From: [Empedobacter] haloabium
GTDB taxonomy: Bacteria; Pseudomonadota; Gammaproteobacteria; Burkholderiales; Burkholderiaceae_D
DNA: 64,000 nt
Reading direction: 5' to 3'
NCBI GenBank assembly: GCA_008011715.2
Contig: CP136508.1
Location: 1,426,001-1,490,000, forward strand
Shown one piece after another: positions 22,448-32,417 of the stretch. The notes beneath the pieces were generated by a model. The model was not told the origin of the DNA. It was given only the letters and a program-made list of their open reading frames with translations, and did not search any database. Positions within the stretch are counted from its first letter, which is position 1; each line of letters opens with the position of its first letter. The position numbers and the translations under genes were made by a program.

Positions 22448-23134
22448 CTACGCGGCCAGCGCGCCATCCTTCAACGTCGCCCGCAGCAGGGCCAGCAGAT
22501 CCTGCGGCGTCGCCAGCAGGTGGTCGGCGTCCCAGCTTTGCGGCTCGACCGCGCCACAATAGCCCCATTGGCAGGCGATCGTCGGCATGCCCGCCGCACG
22601 GCCGGCCTGGATGTCGCGCAGGTCGTCGCCCGCGTACCAGCATTGCTCCGGTGCCAGGCCCAGCCGATTTGCCGCCTCCAGCAGCGGGGCAGGGTGGGGC
22701 TTCGCATGCGCCGTGGTGTCGCCGGAGACCACGCAGCTGGCGTGATCCAGGCCGATCAGCGGCATCAGCGGATCGGTAAAGCGGGCCGGCTTGTTGGTGA
22801 CGATGCCCCAGACCAGGCCGGCGGCCTCGATGCCGTCCAGCAGTTCGCGCACGCCGTCGAACAGGCGGCTGTGCACCATCATCGCGGCCTGGTAATTGTC
22901 GAAAAAGCCCTGACGCAGCTCCTCGTAGCCTTCATCCGCCGGGGTCAGGCCGAACGAGGCGCCGATCATGCCGCGCGCCCCCGCCGAGGCGGTCGGGCGC
23001 AGGATCTCGTACGGCGTCGGCGCGAGGCCGCGCGCGGTGCGCAGCTGGTTGACGGCCGCGGCCAGGTCGGGGGCGGTGTCGGCAAGCGTGCCGTCGAGGT
23101 CGAACAGAATGGCGCGCGGGGCGGTAAAACTCAT
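22448..23134 (-). CDS. gph: Phosphoglycolate phosphatase (HAD family)
   Basis: The 228-aa protein has the HAD nucleophile motif FDLDGTLADT at the N terminus, the motif II Thr in VTNKPARFT, a Lys in HAKPHP and the acidic motif WYAGDDLRDI. Family members dephosphorylate 2-phosphoglycolate formed during DNA repair; a MupP-like role in cell-wall recycling is a known alternative in related proteobacteria. It follows ubiG on the same strand with a 57-bp gap; gph-ubiG adjacency is common in beta- and gammaproteobacteria. Confidence 0.88.
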   Translation of the reverse strand: MSFTAPRAILFDLDGTLADTAPDLAAAVNQLRTARGLAPTPYEILRPTASAGARGMIGASFGLTPADEGYEELRQGFFDNYQAAMMVHSRLFDGVRELLDGIEAAGLVWGIVTNKPARFTDPLMPLIGLDHASCVVSGDTTAHAKPHPAPLLEAANRLGLAPEQCWYAGDDLRDIQAGRAAGMPTIACQWGYCGAVEPQSWDADHLLATPQDLLALLRATLKDGALAA

Positions 23135-23191
23135 GGTGTGATCAAAAAGTAAAGAGGCGGCCGCAGCCGCCTGGATTGCCGGAAAAGCCGT

Positions 23192-23893
23192 TTATTCAGG
23201 ACGCGTGCACGCCATCAGGTAATTGACGCTCGTGTCGTTGTTCAGGGAATAGAGCCGGGTCAACGGGTTATACCCCAGGCCCTTCAGGCTGTCCACCTGC
23301 AAGCCCGCACTGCGGACATATTGCGACAGTTCCGCCGGCGTGATGAACTTGTCGTAGTCATGCGTCCCGCGCGGCAGCATGCGCAGGATGTATTCCGCGC
23401 CGATGACGGCGTGTACGTAGGACTTGGCATTGCGATTGAGCGTCGAGAAAAACACGTGGCCGCCCGGTTTCACCAGGGTGGCACAGGCGCGCACGATCGC
23501 GCCCGGATCGGGTACGTGCTCCAGCATTTCCATGCAGGTGACGACGTCGAACTGGCCCGCTTCCTCGGCGGCCATGTCCTCGGCGGCAATCAGCTTGTAG
23601 CGCACCGGCACACCCGATTCCAGGCTGTGCAGATCGGCCACGCGCAGCGCCTTTTTCGACAGATCGATGCCCGTGACGGTGGCGCCCTTGCGCGCCATCG
23701 ATTCGGACAGGATGCCGCCGCCGCAGCCGATATCGATCACGTGCTTGCCCGCCAGCGGCGCGCGCGCGTTGATCCATTCCAGGCGCAGGGGGTTTATGTC
23801 GTGCAGGGGACGGAATTCGGACGTGGGATCCCACCAGCGGTGGGCCAGTTCGCTGAATTTCTGTATTTCGAGAGGGTCGGCATTCGCATTCAT
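23192..23893 (-). CDS. ubiG: Ubiquinone biosynthesis O-methyltransferase
   Basis: The 233-aa protein has the SAM-binding motif [20 protein letters not shown], followed by [11 protein letters not shown] and the UbiG-typical [12 protein letters not shown] and HDYDKFITP segments. The start at 23893 ([20 protein letters not shown]) matches the usual UbiG N terminus; a longer upstream frame is unsupported. It catalyses both O-methylation steps of ubiquinone synthesis at the inner membrane face. Confidence 0.95.
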   Translation of the reverse strand: MNANADPLEIQKFSELAHRWWDPTSEFRPLHDINPLRLEWINARAPLAGKHVIDIGCGGGILSESMARKGATVTGIDLSKKALRVADLHSLESGVPVRYKLIAAEDMAAEEAGQFDVVTCMEMLEHVPDPGAIVRACATLVKPGGHVFFSTLNRNAKSYVHAVIGAEYILRMLPRGTHDYDKFITPAELSQYVRSAGLQVDSLKGLGYNPLTRLYSLNNDTSVNYLMACTRPE

Positions 23894-23962
23894 GATCGGC
23901 ATCATAGCGGTAATCGGGCGGGTTCCCAAGCACGCTTGCACGGCAAGCGGCAGGGAAAATGA

Positions 23963-23987
23963 AAACCCCGCCACGGGGGCGGGGTTT
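23963..23987 (-). terminator. Terminator of the ompA-like gene
   Basis: AAACCCCGCC / GGCGGGGTTT arms (23963-23972 and 23978-23987) with a 5-base loop. On the minus strand the stem is followed by TTCATTTTC. It lies between the ompA-like gene and ubiG, in the right place to end the former transcript. Confidence 0.8.
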
Positions 23988-24023
23988 CGAGCTGCCCTGA
24001 CGGGTCAGATCGCAGTCTGCGTA

Positions 24024-24737
24024 TTACTTGCTGCGGGTACCGACGACTTCGATTTCCACGCGACGGTTCTTGGCGCGGCCTTCGGCGGTCTTGTTGTCGG
24101 CGACCGGCTGTTTCTCGCCCTTGCCTTCGGTGTACACGCGGTTGGCTTCCACGCCCTTGCTCAGCAGGTATGCCTTGACGGATTCAGCGCGGCGGATTGC
24201 CAGCTTGTCGTTGTAGGCGTCGGTGCCGACGGAGTCGGTGTGGCCGACGGCGATCACGACTTCGACGTTCATGCCGCCCAGTTTCGAGTGCAGCTCGTCC
24301 AGCGCCTGCTTGCCTTCCGGCTTCAGCACGGCCTTGTCGAAGTCGAAGAACGCATCGGCGTTGTAGCTGACTTTTTCCGAGGTCGGCACCGGTGCGGTCG
24401 GCACTGGGGTCGGGGTCGGCGCGGTCGGTGCCGGGGTGGCCGGTGCCGGCGGTGCGACGCACTTGCCATTTTCCAGGCGCTCAGGTTCCACGCAGATCGG
24501 CAGGTCGCAGCCTGGCACCGCGTCGGCCGGCGTCCAGTAGCCGGTGCGCCAGCAGAGGCCGAACGGATTACGGGCGATCACGCCGCGCTGGTCCTGCACA
24601 TACGCGCTCTTCGGGGTCGGAGCGGGGATGTCCTGGGTCACTGGCGCGAAAGGCGGCGCGGTGGGCTTGTCCTGGGCGGCCACGGTGCCAGCCAGTACCG
24701 CCGACGCTGCAAAGAGGGATGCGATCAATTTTTTCAT
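24024..24737 (-). CDS. OmpA-family outer-membrane protein
   Basis: MKKLIASLFAASAVLAGTVA is a signal peptide. A short cysteine-containing region (residues about 60-95) and a Pro/Ala/Thr-rich linker lead to a C-terminal OmpA peptidoglycan-binding domain: FFDFDKAVLKPEGKQALDEL, VGHTDSVGTDAYN, LAIRRAES and NRRVEIEV. The 237-aa protein lacks room for the eight-stranded barrel, so it is a periplasmic or lipid-anchorless OmpA-like protein tethering the envelope to peptidoglycan. GGAAAG precedes the ATG. Confidence 0.9.
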   Translation of the reverse strand: MKKLIASLFAASAVLAGTVAAQDKPTAPPFAPVTQDIPAPTPKSAYVQDQRGVIARNPFGLCWRTGYWTPADAVPGCDLPICVEPERLENGKCVAPPAPATPAPTAPTPTPVPTAPVPTSEKVSYNADAFFDFDKAVLKPEGKQALDELHSKLGGMNVEVVIAVGHTDSVGTDAYNDKLAIRRAESVKAYLLSKGVEANRVYTEGKGEKQPVADNKTAEGRAKNRRVEIEVVGTRSK

Positions 24738-25285
24738 GTTTTTCTTTCCTTTCGGGGGTGATATCGGCAGAACACACTGCATTGTTCTTGGATGTAGTGC
24801 GTTGCGTGGTGCGAATACTAACACGCGCACCCCATGCACTACCATGGAGCGCTATGGGCCGCACCGCATGTGGACAGTACCGATTGCGAAACAGCCAAAT
24901 TTGTTATTCCGGTCATTTTGCCATACGCGCGCAAAAGTCATGAGCGCGATCCAACCGGGCTCATTCTCTGATCCAAGAACAATGTTGTTTGGATGCAACC
25001 TGTTTTGCCGGCGCCCGGCGATAATAAACAGGAAATATTTCGGCACGATTACACGCGTCGGTCGCCATCAGTGTGCCTGAACGGTGCCGCCGGTGGCGCC
25101 ACTTCGCCGTCGGGCAATGCTGCAATGCGGGCAAATAAGCCGGTGGGCATGCCAGCATGTTAAAATCGTGCGATTGTCTGCCCGCACCTGCGGCAGCGTG
25201 AAGGACTACCGGGGACCGCGCAGCACGTGCGCGCGGCGCCGTATGAACCGCCCTGGAACCAACGTCAGAGAACATCGACCCGCCA
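24738..25285. other. Divergent intergenic region ompA-like / gyrA
   Basis: This 548-bp gap must contain both promoters. A 14-bp sequence occurs twice in inverted orientation, CATTGTTCTTGGAT (24780-24793) and ATCCAAGAACAATG (24971-24984), which may be a regulator site. TTAAAAT at about 25161 could be a gyrA -10 element, but no good -35 is visible. No further gene is supported; reading frames here lack ribosome-binding sites. Confidence 0.5.
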
Positions 25286-27958
25286 ATGGATCAATTCGCA
25301 AAAGAAACAATCCCAATTTCCCTCGAAGAAGAGATGCGCAAGAGCTACCTCGATTACGCGATGAGCGTGATCGTGGGCCGCGCCTTGCCGGATGCGCGCG
25401 ACGGCTTGAAGCCGGTGCACCGCCGGGTGTTGTTCTCGATGCACGAGAGTAATTACGTGCACAACCGTCCATACGTCAAGTGCGCGCGCGTCGTCGGCGA
25501 CACGATGGGTAAATACCACCCGCACGGCGACTCGTCGATCTACGACACGCTGGTGCGCATGGCCCAGGACTTCTCGCTGCGCTATACGCTGGTGGACGGC
25601 CAGGGCAACTTCGGCTCCATCGACGGCGACGCTGCGGCGGCCATGCGTTACACCGAGTGCCGCCTGGACAAGATCGCCGGCGAGCTGCTGGCCGACATCG
25701 ACAAGGAAACCGTCGACTTCCAGCCGAACTACGACGGCAAGGAAAAAGAGCCGACCGTGCTGCCCACGCGCGTGCCGAACCTGCTGATCAACGGCTCCTC
25801 CGGTATCGCGGTCGGCATGGCGACCAACATCGCCCCGCACAACCTGTCGGAAGTGATCAACGGCGCCCTGCACGTGCTGGCCAACCCGGCCTGCTCGGTA
25901 GACGAACTGATCGAACTGATCCCGGCGCCGGACTTCCCGACCGGCGGCATCATCTATGGCGTGTCCGGCGTGCGCGACGGCTACCGCACGGGCCGCGGCC
26001 GCGTCGTCATGCGCGCCAAGACCCACTTCGAGGAATTCGGCAAGGAAGGCGGTCGCACGGCGATCATCGTCGACGAGCTGCCATACCAGGTCAATAAAAA
26101 ATCCCTGCTGGAGCGCATCGCCGAGAACGTGCGCGACAAGAAGCTGGAAGGCATTTCCGACATCCGCGACGAGTCCGATAAATCGGGCATGCGCGTCGTC
26201 ATCGAATTGAAGCGCGGCGAAGTGCCGGAAGTGGTGCTGAACAACCTGTACAAGCAGACCCAGCTGCAGGACACCTTCGGCATGAACATGGTCGCGCTGG
26301 TCGACGGCCAGCCGAAGCTGATGAACCTGAAGGAGCTGCTGGCCACGTTCCTGTCGCACCGCCGCGAAGTGGTCACGCGCCGCACCGTGTTCGAGCTGCG
26401 CAAGGCGCGCGAACGCGGCCACGTGCTGGAAGGCCTGGCGGTCGCGCTGGCGAACATCGACGACTTCATCGCCATCATCAAGGCCGCGCCGACGCCGCCG
26501 CTGGCGAAGACCGAACTGATGGCGCGCGCCTGGGATTCGTCCCTGGTGCGCGAAATGCTGGCCCGCACAGGCGACGAAGGCCAGGCCGGCATCGAGGCGT
26601 TCCGCCCCGAGCACCTGCCGAAGCACTACGGCATGCAGCCGGACGGCCTGTACAAGCTGTCCGACGACCAGGCCCAGGAAATCCTGCAGATGCGCCTGCA
26701 GCGCCTGACGGGCCTGGAGCAGGACAAGATCGTCAACGAATACAAGGACGTGATGGCGCAGATCGCCGACCTGCTGGACATCCTGGCCAAGCCGGCCCGC
26801 GTGACCGCGATCATCGGCGACGAACTCAATGCGGCCAAGCTGGAATACGGCGCCAAGGACGAGCGCCGCTCGACCATCGAGCACAACGCGACCGACCTGG
26901 AAACGGAAGACCTGATCACGCCGCAGGACATGGTGGTGACCCTGTCGCACATGGGCTACATGAAGGCCCAGCCGATCTCCGAATACCGCGCGCAGAAGCG
27001 CGGCGGGCGCGGCAAGCAGGCCATGGCGACCAAGGACGAGGACTGGATCGACCAGCTCTTCATCGCCAACACGCACGACTACATCCTTTGCTTCTCGAAT
27101 CGCGGCAGGATGTATTGGCTGAAGGTGTGGGAAGTGCCGCAGGGTTCGCGCACCTCGCGCGGCAAGCCGATCGTCAACATGTTCCCGCTGCAGGACAACG
27201 AGAAGATCACCGTCGTGCTGCCGCTGTCGGGCGAAAACCGCACGTTCCCGGAAGACCATTACGTGTTCATGTCCACCAGCCTGGGCACCGTCAAGAAGAC
27301 GCCGCTGAAGGACTTCAGCAACCCGCGCAAGGCCGGCATCATCGCGGTCGACCTGGACGAGGGCGACTTCCTGATCGGCGCGGCGCTGACCGACGGCAAG
27401 CACGACGTGATGCTGTTCTCCGACTCCGGCAAGGCGGTGCGCTTCGACGAGAACGACGTGCGCCCGATGGGCCGCACGGCGCGCGGCGTGCGCGGCATGA
27501 ACCTGGAAGAAGGCCAGAACGTGATCGCGCTGCTGGTTGCGGAGAACGAGCAGCAGTCCGTGCTGACGGCCACCGAGAACGGCTACGGCAAGCGCACGCC
27601 GATCACGGAATACACCCGTCACGGCCGCGGCACCAAGGGCATGATCGCGATCCAGACCTCCGAGCGTAACGGCAAGGTCGTCGCGGCCACGCTGGTCGAC
27701 ACCACCGACGAGATCATGCTGATCACGACGGGCGGTGTGCTGATCCGCACCCGCGTCTCCGAGATCCGCGAGATGGGCCGGGCCACCCAGGGCGTCACCC
27801 TGATCGCGGTGGAGGACGGCACCAAGCTGTCCGGCCTGCAGCGCATCGTCGAGGCGGACGCGGACGAAGTCGAGCTCGAGCCGGAAGGCGGCGCGGCGGC
27901 GGCAACGCCTGCGGCGGAGCCCGACACGCCAGCGGCCGACGACACCGCGGCCGAATGA
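25286..27958 (+). CDS. gyrA: DNA gyrase subunit A
   Basis: The 890-aa type IIA topoisomerase subunit introduces negative supercoils with GyrB. The catalytic Tyr122 lies in AAAMRYTE, and the quinolone-resistance region GDSSIYDT has Ser83 and Asp87, the wild-type residues associated with quinolone sensitivity. The winged-helix/tower domain is followed by the C-terminal beta-pinwheel, with the GyrA-box region near [13 protein letters not shown] (about residues 570-582). The acidic C-terminal tail is Ala/Glu/Asp-rich. Confidence 0.98.
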   Translation: MDQFAKETIPISLEEEMRKSYLDYAMSVIVGRALPDARDGLKPVHRRVLFSMHESNYVHNRPYVKCARVVGDTMGKYHPHGDSSIYDTLVRMAQDFSLRYTLVDGQGNFGSIDGDAAAAMRYTECRLDKIAGELLADIDKETVDFQPNYDGKEKEPTVLPTRVPNLLINGSSGIAVGMATNIAPHNLSEVINGALHVLANPACSVDELIELIPAPDFPTGGIIYGVSGVRDGYRTGRGRVVMRAKTHFEEFGKEGGRTAIIVDELPYQVNKKSLLERIAENVRDKKLEGISDIRDESDKSGMRVVIELKRGEVPEVVLNNLYKQTQLQDTFGMNMVALVDGQPKLMNLKELLATFLSHRREVVTRRTVFELRKARERGHVLEGLAVALANIDDFIAIIKAAPTPPLAKTELMARAWDSSLVREMLARTGDEGQAGIEAFRPEHLPKHYGMQPDGLYKLSDDQAQEILQMRLQRLTGLEQDKIVNEYKDVMAQIADLLDILAKPARVTAIIGDELNAAKLEYGAKDERRSTIEHNATDLETEDLITPQDMVVTLSHMGYMKAQPISEYRAQKRGGRGKQAMATKDEDWIDQLFIANTHDYILCFSNRGRMYWLKVWEVPQGSRTSRGKPIVNMFPLQDNEKITVVLPLSGENRTFPEDHYVFMSTSLGTVKKTPLKDFSNPRKAGIIAVDLDEGDFLIGAALTDGKHDVMLFSDSGKAVRFDENDVRPMGRTARGVRGMNLEEGQNVIALLVAENEQQSVLTATENGYGKRTPITEYTRHGRGTKGMIAIQTSERNGKVVAATLVDTTDEIMLITTGGVLIRTRVSEIREMGRATQGVTLIAVEDGTKLSGLQRIVEADADEVELEPEGGAAAATPAAEPDTPAADDTAAE

Positions 27959-27962
27959 TCCA

Positions 27963-27997
27963 TGCGGGCCCTGTTCGAGCGATCGGACCGGGCCCGC
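27963..27997 (+). terminator. Possible gyrA terminator hairpin
   Basis: GCGGGCCC and GGGCCCGC arms enclose an 18-base loop shortly after the gyrA stop, followed only by GGTGTTTC. The weak T-tract makes this a moderate candidate. Confidence 0.45.
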
Positions 27998-28095
27998 GGT
28001 GTTTCGGATCGATGAGAAACGCATAAGCTTAGAAGGAAAATCGTGAGCCGCATCGTGAGCAAGCCCGCTTGCGCGACACCAGGAAAGGACCAGCC

Positions 28096-29184
28096 GTGAC
28101 GACGATCTACAACTTCTCCGCCGGCCCGGCCGTGCTGCCGAAGGAAGTGCTGCGGCAGGCGGCCGACGAGATGCTGGACTGGCAGGGCAGCGGCATGTCC
28201 GTGATGGAGATGAGCCACCGCGGGCCGGAGTTCATCTCGATCTACCGCGCCGCCGAGCGCGACCTGCGCGAGCTCTTGGCCGTGCCGGACAACTATCGCA
28301 TCCTGTTCATGCAGGGCGGCGGGCTGTCGCAGAACGCCGTGATTCCGATGAACCTGGTCGGCCGTAAGGCGCAACCCGCGACGATCGATTTTGTCCGCAC
28401 CGGTTCCTGGTCCAGCAAGTCGATCAAGGAAGCGGCGCGCTATGCCAACGTCAACGTGGCGGCGTCGGCCGAGGCCAATGGCTACACGGCCGTGCCGCCA
28501 CAGTCGGAATGGCAGCTGACACCAGGCGCGGCCTACCTGCACTTGTGCACCAACGAGACCATCGACGGCGTCGAGATCGACTTCGTGCCCGAGCTGCCGG
28601 GCGACGTGCCGATCGTGGCGGACATGTCGTCGCACATCCTGTCGCGCGCCGTGGACGTATCGAAGTACGGCCTGATTTTCGGCGGCGCGCAGAAGAACAT
28701 CGGCCCGGCCGGCGTCACCGTCGTCATCGTGCGCGACGACCTGATCGGGCATGCGTTGCCGATCTGCCCGTCCGCGTTCGATTTCAAGAACGTGGCCGAG
28801 AACGAATCGATGTACAACACGCCGCCCACCTATGGCATCTATATCGCCGGCCTGGTGTTCCGCTGGCTCAAGGAGCAGGGTGGTGTCGCGGCGATGGAAC
28901 GCAAGAATATTGAAAAAGCCCGGCTGCTGTACGCGGCCCTGGACGCCGACGACTTCTACCAGAATCGCGTGGCGCTCGCCTACCGTTCGCGCATGAACGT
29001 ACCGTTCTACCTGCGCGACGAGAGCAAGAACGAAGCATTCCTGGCCGGCGCCAAAGCGCGCGGCCTGCTGCAACTGAAGGGCCACAAGTCCGTCGGTGGC
29101 ATGCGCGCATCCATCTACAATGCGATGCCGATCGAAGGCGTACAGGCGCTGGTCGACTACCTGAACGAATTCGCCGAGCGATAA
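28096..29184 (+). CDS. serC: Phosphoserine aminotransferase
   Basis: The GTG at 28096 has AGGAAAGGA six bases upstream and gives 362 residues beginning [19 protein letters not shown], the usual SerC N terminus; an earlier TTG is not supported. The PLP lysine is in [14 protein letters not shown]. It converts 3-phosphohydroxypyruvate to phosphoserine and also serves pyridoxal phosphate synthesis. It heads the serC-pheA-hisC-tyrA-aroA gene block. Confidence 0.95.
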   Translation: MTTIYNFSAGPAVLPKEVLRQAADEMLDWQGSGMSVMEMSHRGPEFISIYRAAERDLRELLAVPDNYRILFMQGGGLSQNAVIPMNLVGRKAQPATIDFVRTGSWSSKSIKEAARYANVNVAASAEANGYTAVPPQSEWQLTPGAAYLHLCTNETIDGVEIDFVPELPGDVPIVADMSSHILSRAVDVSKYGLIFGGAQKNIGPAGVTVVIVRDDLIGHALPICPSAFDFKNVAENESMYNTPPTYGIYIAGLVFRWLKEQGGVAAMERKNIEKARLLYAALDADDFYQNRVALAYRSRMNVPFYLRDESKNEAFLAGAKARGLLQLKGHKSVGGMRASIYNAMPIEGVQALVDYLNEFAER

Positions 29185-29217
29185 CCCCGCGCGCGATTCG
29201 ACCCGACAGCAAAGGCC

Positions 29218-29244
29218 GGGGTCGGACCCGGCGGGTCCGACCCC
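29218..29244. repeat. REP-like hairpin (GGGGTCGGACCC type)
   Basis: GGGGTCGGACCC-GGC-GGGTCCGACCCC, perfect 12-bp arms, between serC and pheA. It is one of the dispersed family described in the findings. Confidence 0.85.
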
Positions 29245-29303
29245 AGTTCCTGGTTCCGGGTTGAAGCGTGCGCCGCCGGCCGCTTACAGATCACTAGCCA
29301 ACC

Positions 29304-30377
29304 ATGACAGACAAACTGAAACCCCTGCGCGAAAAGATCGACTCGATCGACGCGCAGATCCTCGCGCTCCTCAGTGAGCGCGCCCGGGTGGCCCAGGAAG
29401 TGGGCCACGTCAAGGCCGAGACCAACGCGCCCGTGTTCCGCCCCGAGCGTGAAGCCCAGGTGCTGCGCGGCGTGGCCGAGCGCAATCCCGGCCCGCTCGG
29501 CGGCGCCGAGGTGCAGACGATCTTCCGCGAGATCATGTCGGCCTGCCGCGCGCTGGAAAAGCGCGTCACCGTCGCCTATCTGGGCCCGGTCGGCACGTTC
29601 TCGGAGCAGGCCGTGTACCAGCAGTTCGGCCGCGCCGTCGAAGGGCTGCCGTGCGCCTCGATCGACGAAGTGTTCCGCGCCACCGAGGCGGGCACCGCCG
29701 ACTTCGGCGTGGTGCCGGTCGAGAACTCGTCCGAGGGGGCGATCAACCGCACCCTCGACCTGTTGCTGCAGACGCCCTTGATCATCAGCGGCGAGGTGGC
29801 CATCGCCGTGCACCACAGCCTGATGTCGAAGACCGGCACGATGGACGGCGTCACCGCCATCTGCGCCCATTCGCAGGCGCTGGCGCAGTGCCAGGTGTGG
29901 CTGAACCTGAACTATCCCCACGTCGAGCGGCGCGCTGTCGCCTCGAACGCCGAAGCGGCGCGCATGGCGAGCCTGGACCCGACCATCGCGGCGATTGCCA
30001 GCGAGATCGCGGGCACGCAGTACAGCCTGGGCGTCGTCAAGGGCCACATCCAGGACGACCCGCACAACCGCACCCGCTTCGCCATCATCGGCAAGCTGCA
30101 GCCGGGCCCTTCCGGCAGCGATCACACCTCGCTGGTGCTGGCCGTGCCGAACAAGGCCGGCGCCGTCTACCAGCTGCTGGCGCCGCTGGCCAAGCACGGC
30201 GTGTCGATGACCCGTTTCGAATCCCGTCCCGCGCGCGTCGGCACGTGGGAGTACTATTTTTATGTCGACATCGAAGGCCACGTACAGAACCCGTCCGTGA
30301 CGAACGCGCTTGCCGAACTCAAGGGAAACGCCGCCTTTTTCAAAGTGCTGGGCTCCTACCCGACCAGCCTGACCTGA
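29304..30377 (+). CDS. pheA: Bifunctional chorismate mutase / prephenate dehydratase
   Basis: Residues 1-90 form an AroQ-type chorismate mutase (LKPLREKIDSIDAQILALLS). The prephenate dehydratase domain follows, with VAYLGPVGTFSEQAV and the 'VPVENSSEGAINRTLD' active-site region, then a C-terminal ACT regulatory domain including ESRPARVGTWEYYFYVDIEG. At 357 aa it has the normal P-protein length. It makes phenylpyruvate and should be feedback-inhibited by phenylalanine through the ACT domain. Confidence 0.96.
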   Translation: MTDKLKPLREKIDSIDAQILALLSERARVAQEVGHVKAETNAPVFRPEREAQVLRGVAERNPGPLGGAEVQTIFREIMSACRALEKRVTVAYLGPVGTFSEQAVYQQFGRAVEGLPCASIDEVFRATEAGTADFGVVPVENSSEGAINRTLDLLLQTPLIISGEVAIAVHHSLMSKTGTMDGVTAICAHSQALAQCQVWLNLNYPHVERRAVASNAEAARMASLDPTIAAIASEIAGTQYSLGVVKGHIQDDPHNRTRFAIIGKLQPGPSGSDHTSLVLAVPNKAGAVYQLLAPLAKHGVSMTRFESRPARVGTWEYYFYVDIEGHVQNPSVTNALAELKGNAAFFKVLGSYPTSLT

Positions 30378-30399
30378 CCTTTCAATATAGAGAGAACTT

Positions 30400-31518
30400 A
30401 TGTCCAAGCAATTCGGTCCTGAATACGTCCGTGCCATCGCTCCCTACCAGGCGGGCAAGCCCATTTCCGAAGTCGCGCGCGAGTTCGGCCTCGACGAGGC
30501 ATCCATCGTCAAGCTGGCATCCAACGAGAACCCGTTCGGCGTGCCGGAATCGGCGCAGCGCGCGATGGCCCAGGCCGTGGCGGAACTGGGCCGCTATCCG
30601 GATGCCAACGGCTATGACCTGAAGCAGGCCCTGGCCAAGCGCTACGACGTGCCGATGGAGTGGATCACGCTGGGCAACGGCTCGAACGACATCCTGGAGA
30701 TCGCCGCGCACGCCTTCGTCGAGCAGGGCCAGGCGGTGGTCTACTCGCAGTATTCGTTCGCCGTGTACGCGCTGGCGACCCAGGGCATCGGCGCGCGCCA
30801 CATCGTGGTGCCGGCCAAGAACCACGGCCATGACCTGGACGCGATGGCCGACGCCATCGACGCCGACACGCGCCTGGTCTTCATCGCCAACCCGAACAAC
30901 CCGACCGGCACCTTCGTCAGCGGCGCCGAGATCGAAGCCTTCCTGGCCAAGGTGCCGGCCAGCGTGGTGGTGGTGCTGGACGAGGCCTACAACGAGTTCC
31001 TGTCGCACGAAGACCAGTACGAGTCGGCCGAGTGGGTGCGCAAGTACCCGAACCTGCTGGTCTCGCGCACCTTCTCCAAGGCCTATGGGCTGGCCGGCCT
31101 GCGCGTGGGCTTCGCGCTGGCGCAACCGGGCCTGACGGACCTGATGAACCGCATCCGCCAGCCGTTCAACGTCAACTCGCTGGCCCAGGCGGCCGCCATC
31201 GCGGCGCTCAACGACAGCGAATTCCTGGAAAAGAGCGCGGCCAACAACGCGGCCGGCTACCGCCAGTTCGTCGAGGCGTTCGAGCAGATGGGCCTGGAGT
31301 ACGTGCCGTCGCACGGCAACTTCGTGCTGGTCAAGGTCGGCAACGACCTGGCCGCCGGCGCGCGCGTCAACCTGGCCCTGCTCAAGCAAGGCGTCATCGT
31401 GCGCCCGGTCGGCAACTACGGCCTGCCCGAGTGGCTGCGCATTTCCATCGGCCTGCCGCAGGAGAACGCGGTGCTGATCACGGCCTTGCAGAAGGCGCTG
31501 GCGGAGGACCGTGGATAA
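30400..31518 (+). CDS. hisC: Histidinol-phosphate / aromatic aminotransferase
   Basis: A 372-aa fold-type I PLP enzyme with NPNNPTGTF, the YNEFL region and the PLP lysine in SRTFSKAYGLAGLRVG. It is flanked by pheA and tyrA, whose products it could aminate, so it probably acts mainly as an aromatic (phenylalanine/tyrosine) aminotransferase (often called hisC2), although the sequence family is HisC. GAGAG precedes the ATG, and the gene overlaps tyrA by 8 bp. Confidence 0.93.
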   Translation: MSKQFGPEYVRAIAPYQAGKPISEVAREFGLDEASIVKLASNENPFGVPESAQRAMAQAVAELGRYPDANGYDLKQALAKRYDVPMEWITLGNGSNDILEIAAHAFVEQGQAVVYSQYSFAVYALATQGIGARHIVVPAKNHGHDLDAMADAIDADTRLVFIANPNNPTGTFVSGAEIEAFLAKVPASVVVVLDEAYNEFLSHEDQYESAEWVRKYPNLLVSRTFSKAYGLAGLRVGFALAQPGLTDLMNRIRQPFNVNSLAQAAAIAALNDSEFLEKSAANNAAGYRQFVEAFEQMGLEYVPSHGNFVLVKVGNDLAAGARVNLALLKQGVIVRPVGNYGLPEWLRISIGLPQENAVLITALQKALAEDRG

Positions 31519-32407
31519 AGTCGTCATCATCGGCGTCGGCCTGATCGGCGGCTCGTTCGCGCGGGCGTTGAAAAAGGCCGGCGCGGTGCGCCACGTGGTC
31601 GGCATCGAGCGCTCGGCGGCATTCGCCGAGCGCGCGCTGGCGCTGGGCATCGTCGACGAAGTGGCGACCGATTTCGCGGCGGTGGCCGATGCGGACCTGG
31701 TGCTGCTGGCCGCACCCGTCGCGCAGACGGGGCGCATCCTGGCGACGCTGGCGCCGCACCTGGCGCCCGGGACGATCGTCACCGATGCCGGCAGCACCAA
31801 GGCGGACGTCGTCGCCGCAGCGCGCGCCGCGCTGGGCGACAAGGTCGCACAGTTCGTGCCGGGCCACCCGATCGCCGGGCGCGAGACCAACGGCCCCGAT
31901 GCCGCCATCGACGACCTGTATGTCGGCAAAAAATTCGTCGTCACGCCGCTGGCGGAAAACGCTGCGGCCGACATCGACCAAGTGGCGGCAGCGTGGCGCG
32001 CCTGCGGCGCCATCATCCACCGGCTGACGCCGGAGGAACACGACAAGGTGTTCGCCGCCGTCAGCCACCTGCCGCACCTGCTGGCGTACGCGCTGGTGGA
32101 CGACATCGCCAACAAGCCGCACGCCGGCCTGCTGTTCCAGTACGCCGCCAGCGGCTTCCGCGACTTCACCCGCATCGCCGGCAGCTCGCCCGAGATGTGG
32201 CGCGACATCAGCCTGGCCAACCAGGCAGCATTGCTGGTCGAGCTGGACGCCTATATGGCGCAGCTGGCGCAGCTGCGCGCGCGCCTGGCGGCCGGCGACG
32301 GCGCCAGCCTGGAAGCGGTCTACGGCAACGCGCAGCGCGCGCGGCGCCAGTGGATCGAGGCCATCGAGGCGGCCGAGGCGCCGCCCCCTACCGATACCGC
32401 AGAATAG
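31511..32407 (+). CDS. tyrA: Prephenate dehydrogenase
   Basis: The GTG start at 31511 has GGAGG upstream and gives [18 protein letters not shown], the NAD(P)-binding Rossmann motif. GHPIAGRE and later '[11 protein letters not shown]' are the conserved prephenate-binding segments. The 298-aa monofunctional enzyme produces 4-hydroxyphenylpyruvate. It overlaps hisC and precedes aroA by 10 bp, so the genes form one transcription unit. Confidence 0.95.
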   Translation: MDKVVIIGVGLIGGSFARALKKAGAVRHVVGIERSAAFAERALALGIVDEVATDFAAVADADLVLLAAPVAQTGRILATLAPHLAPGTIVTDAGSTKADVVAAARAALGDKVAQFVPGHPIAGRETNGPDAAIDDLYVGKKFVVTPLAENAAADIDQVAAAWRACGAIIHRLTPEEHDKVFAAVSHLPHLLAYALVDDIANKPHAGLLFQYAASGFRDFTRIAGSSPEMWRDISLANQAALLVELDAYMAQLAQLRARLAAGDGASLEAVYGNAQRARRQWIEAIEAAEAPPPTDTAE

Positions 32408-32417
32408 AAAGAGCATC

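Noticed and set aside
25265..28024. Very long minus-strand open frame opposite gyrA
   Set aside because: GyrA on the plus strand is unmistakable; long antisense frames are expected in GC-rich coding DNA and this one has no motifs.
30400..31518. hisC as a sign of a histidine operon
   Set aside because: No other his genes are nearby; in this block the enzyme more likely serves aromatic amino acid transamination.
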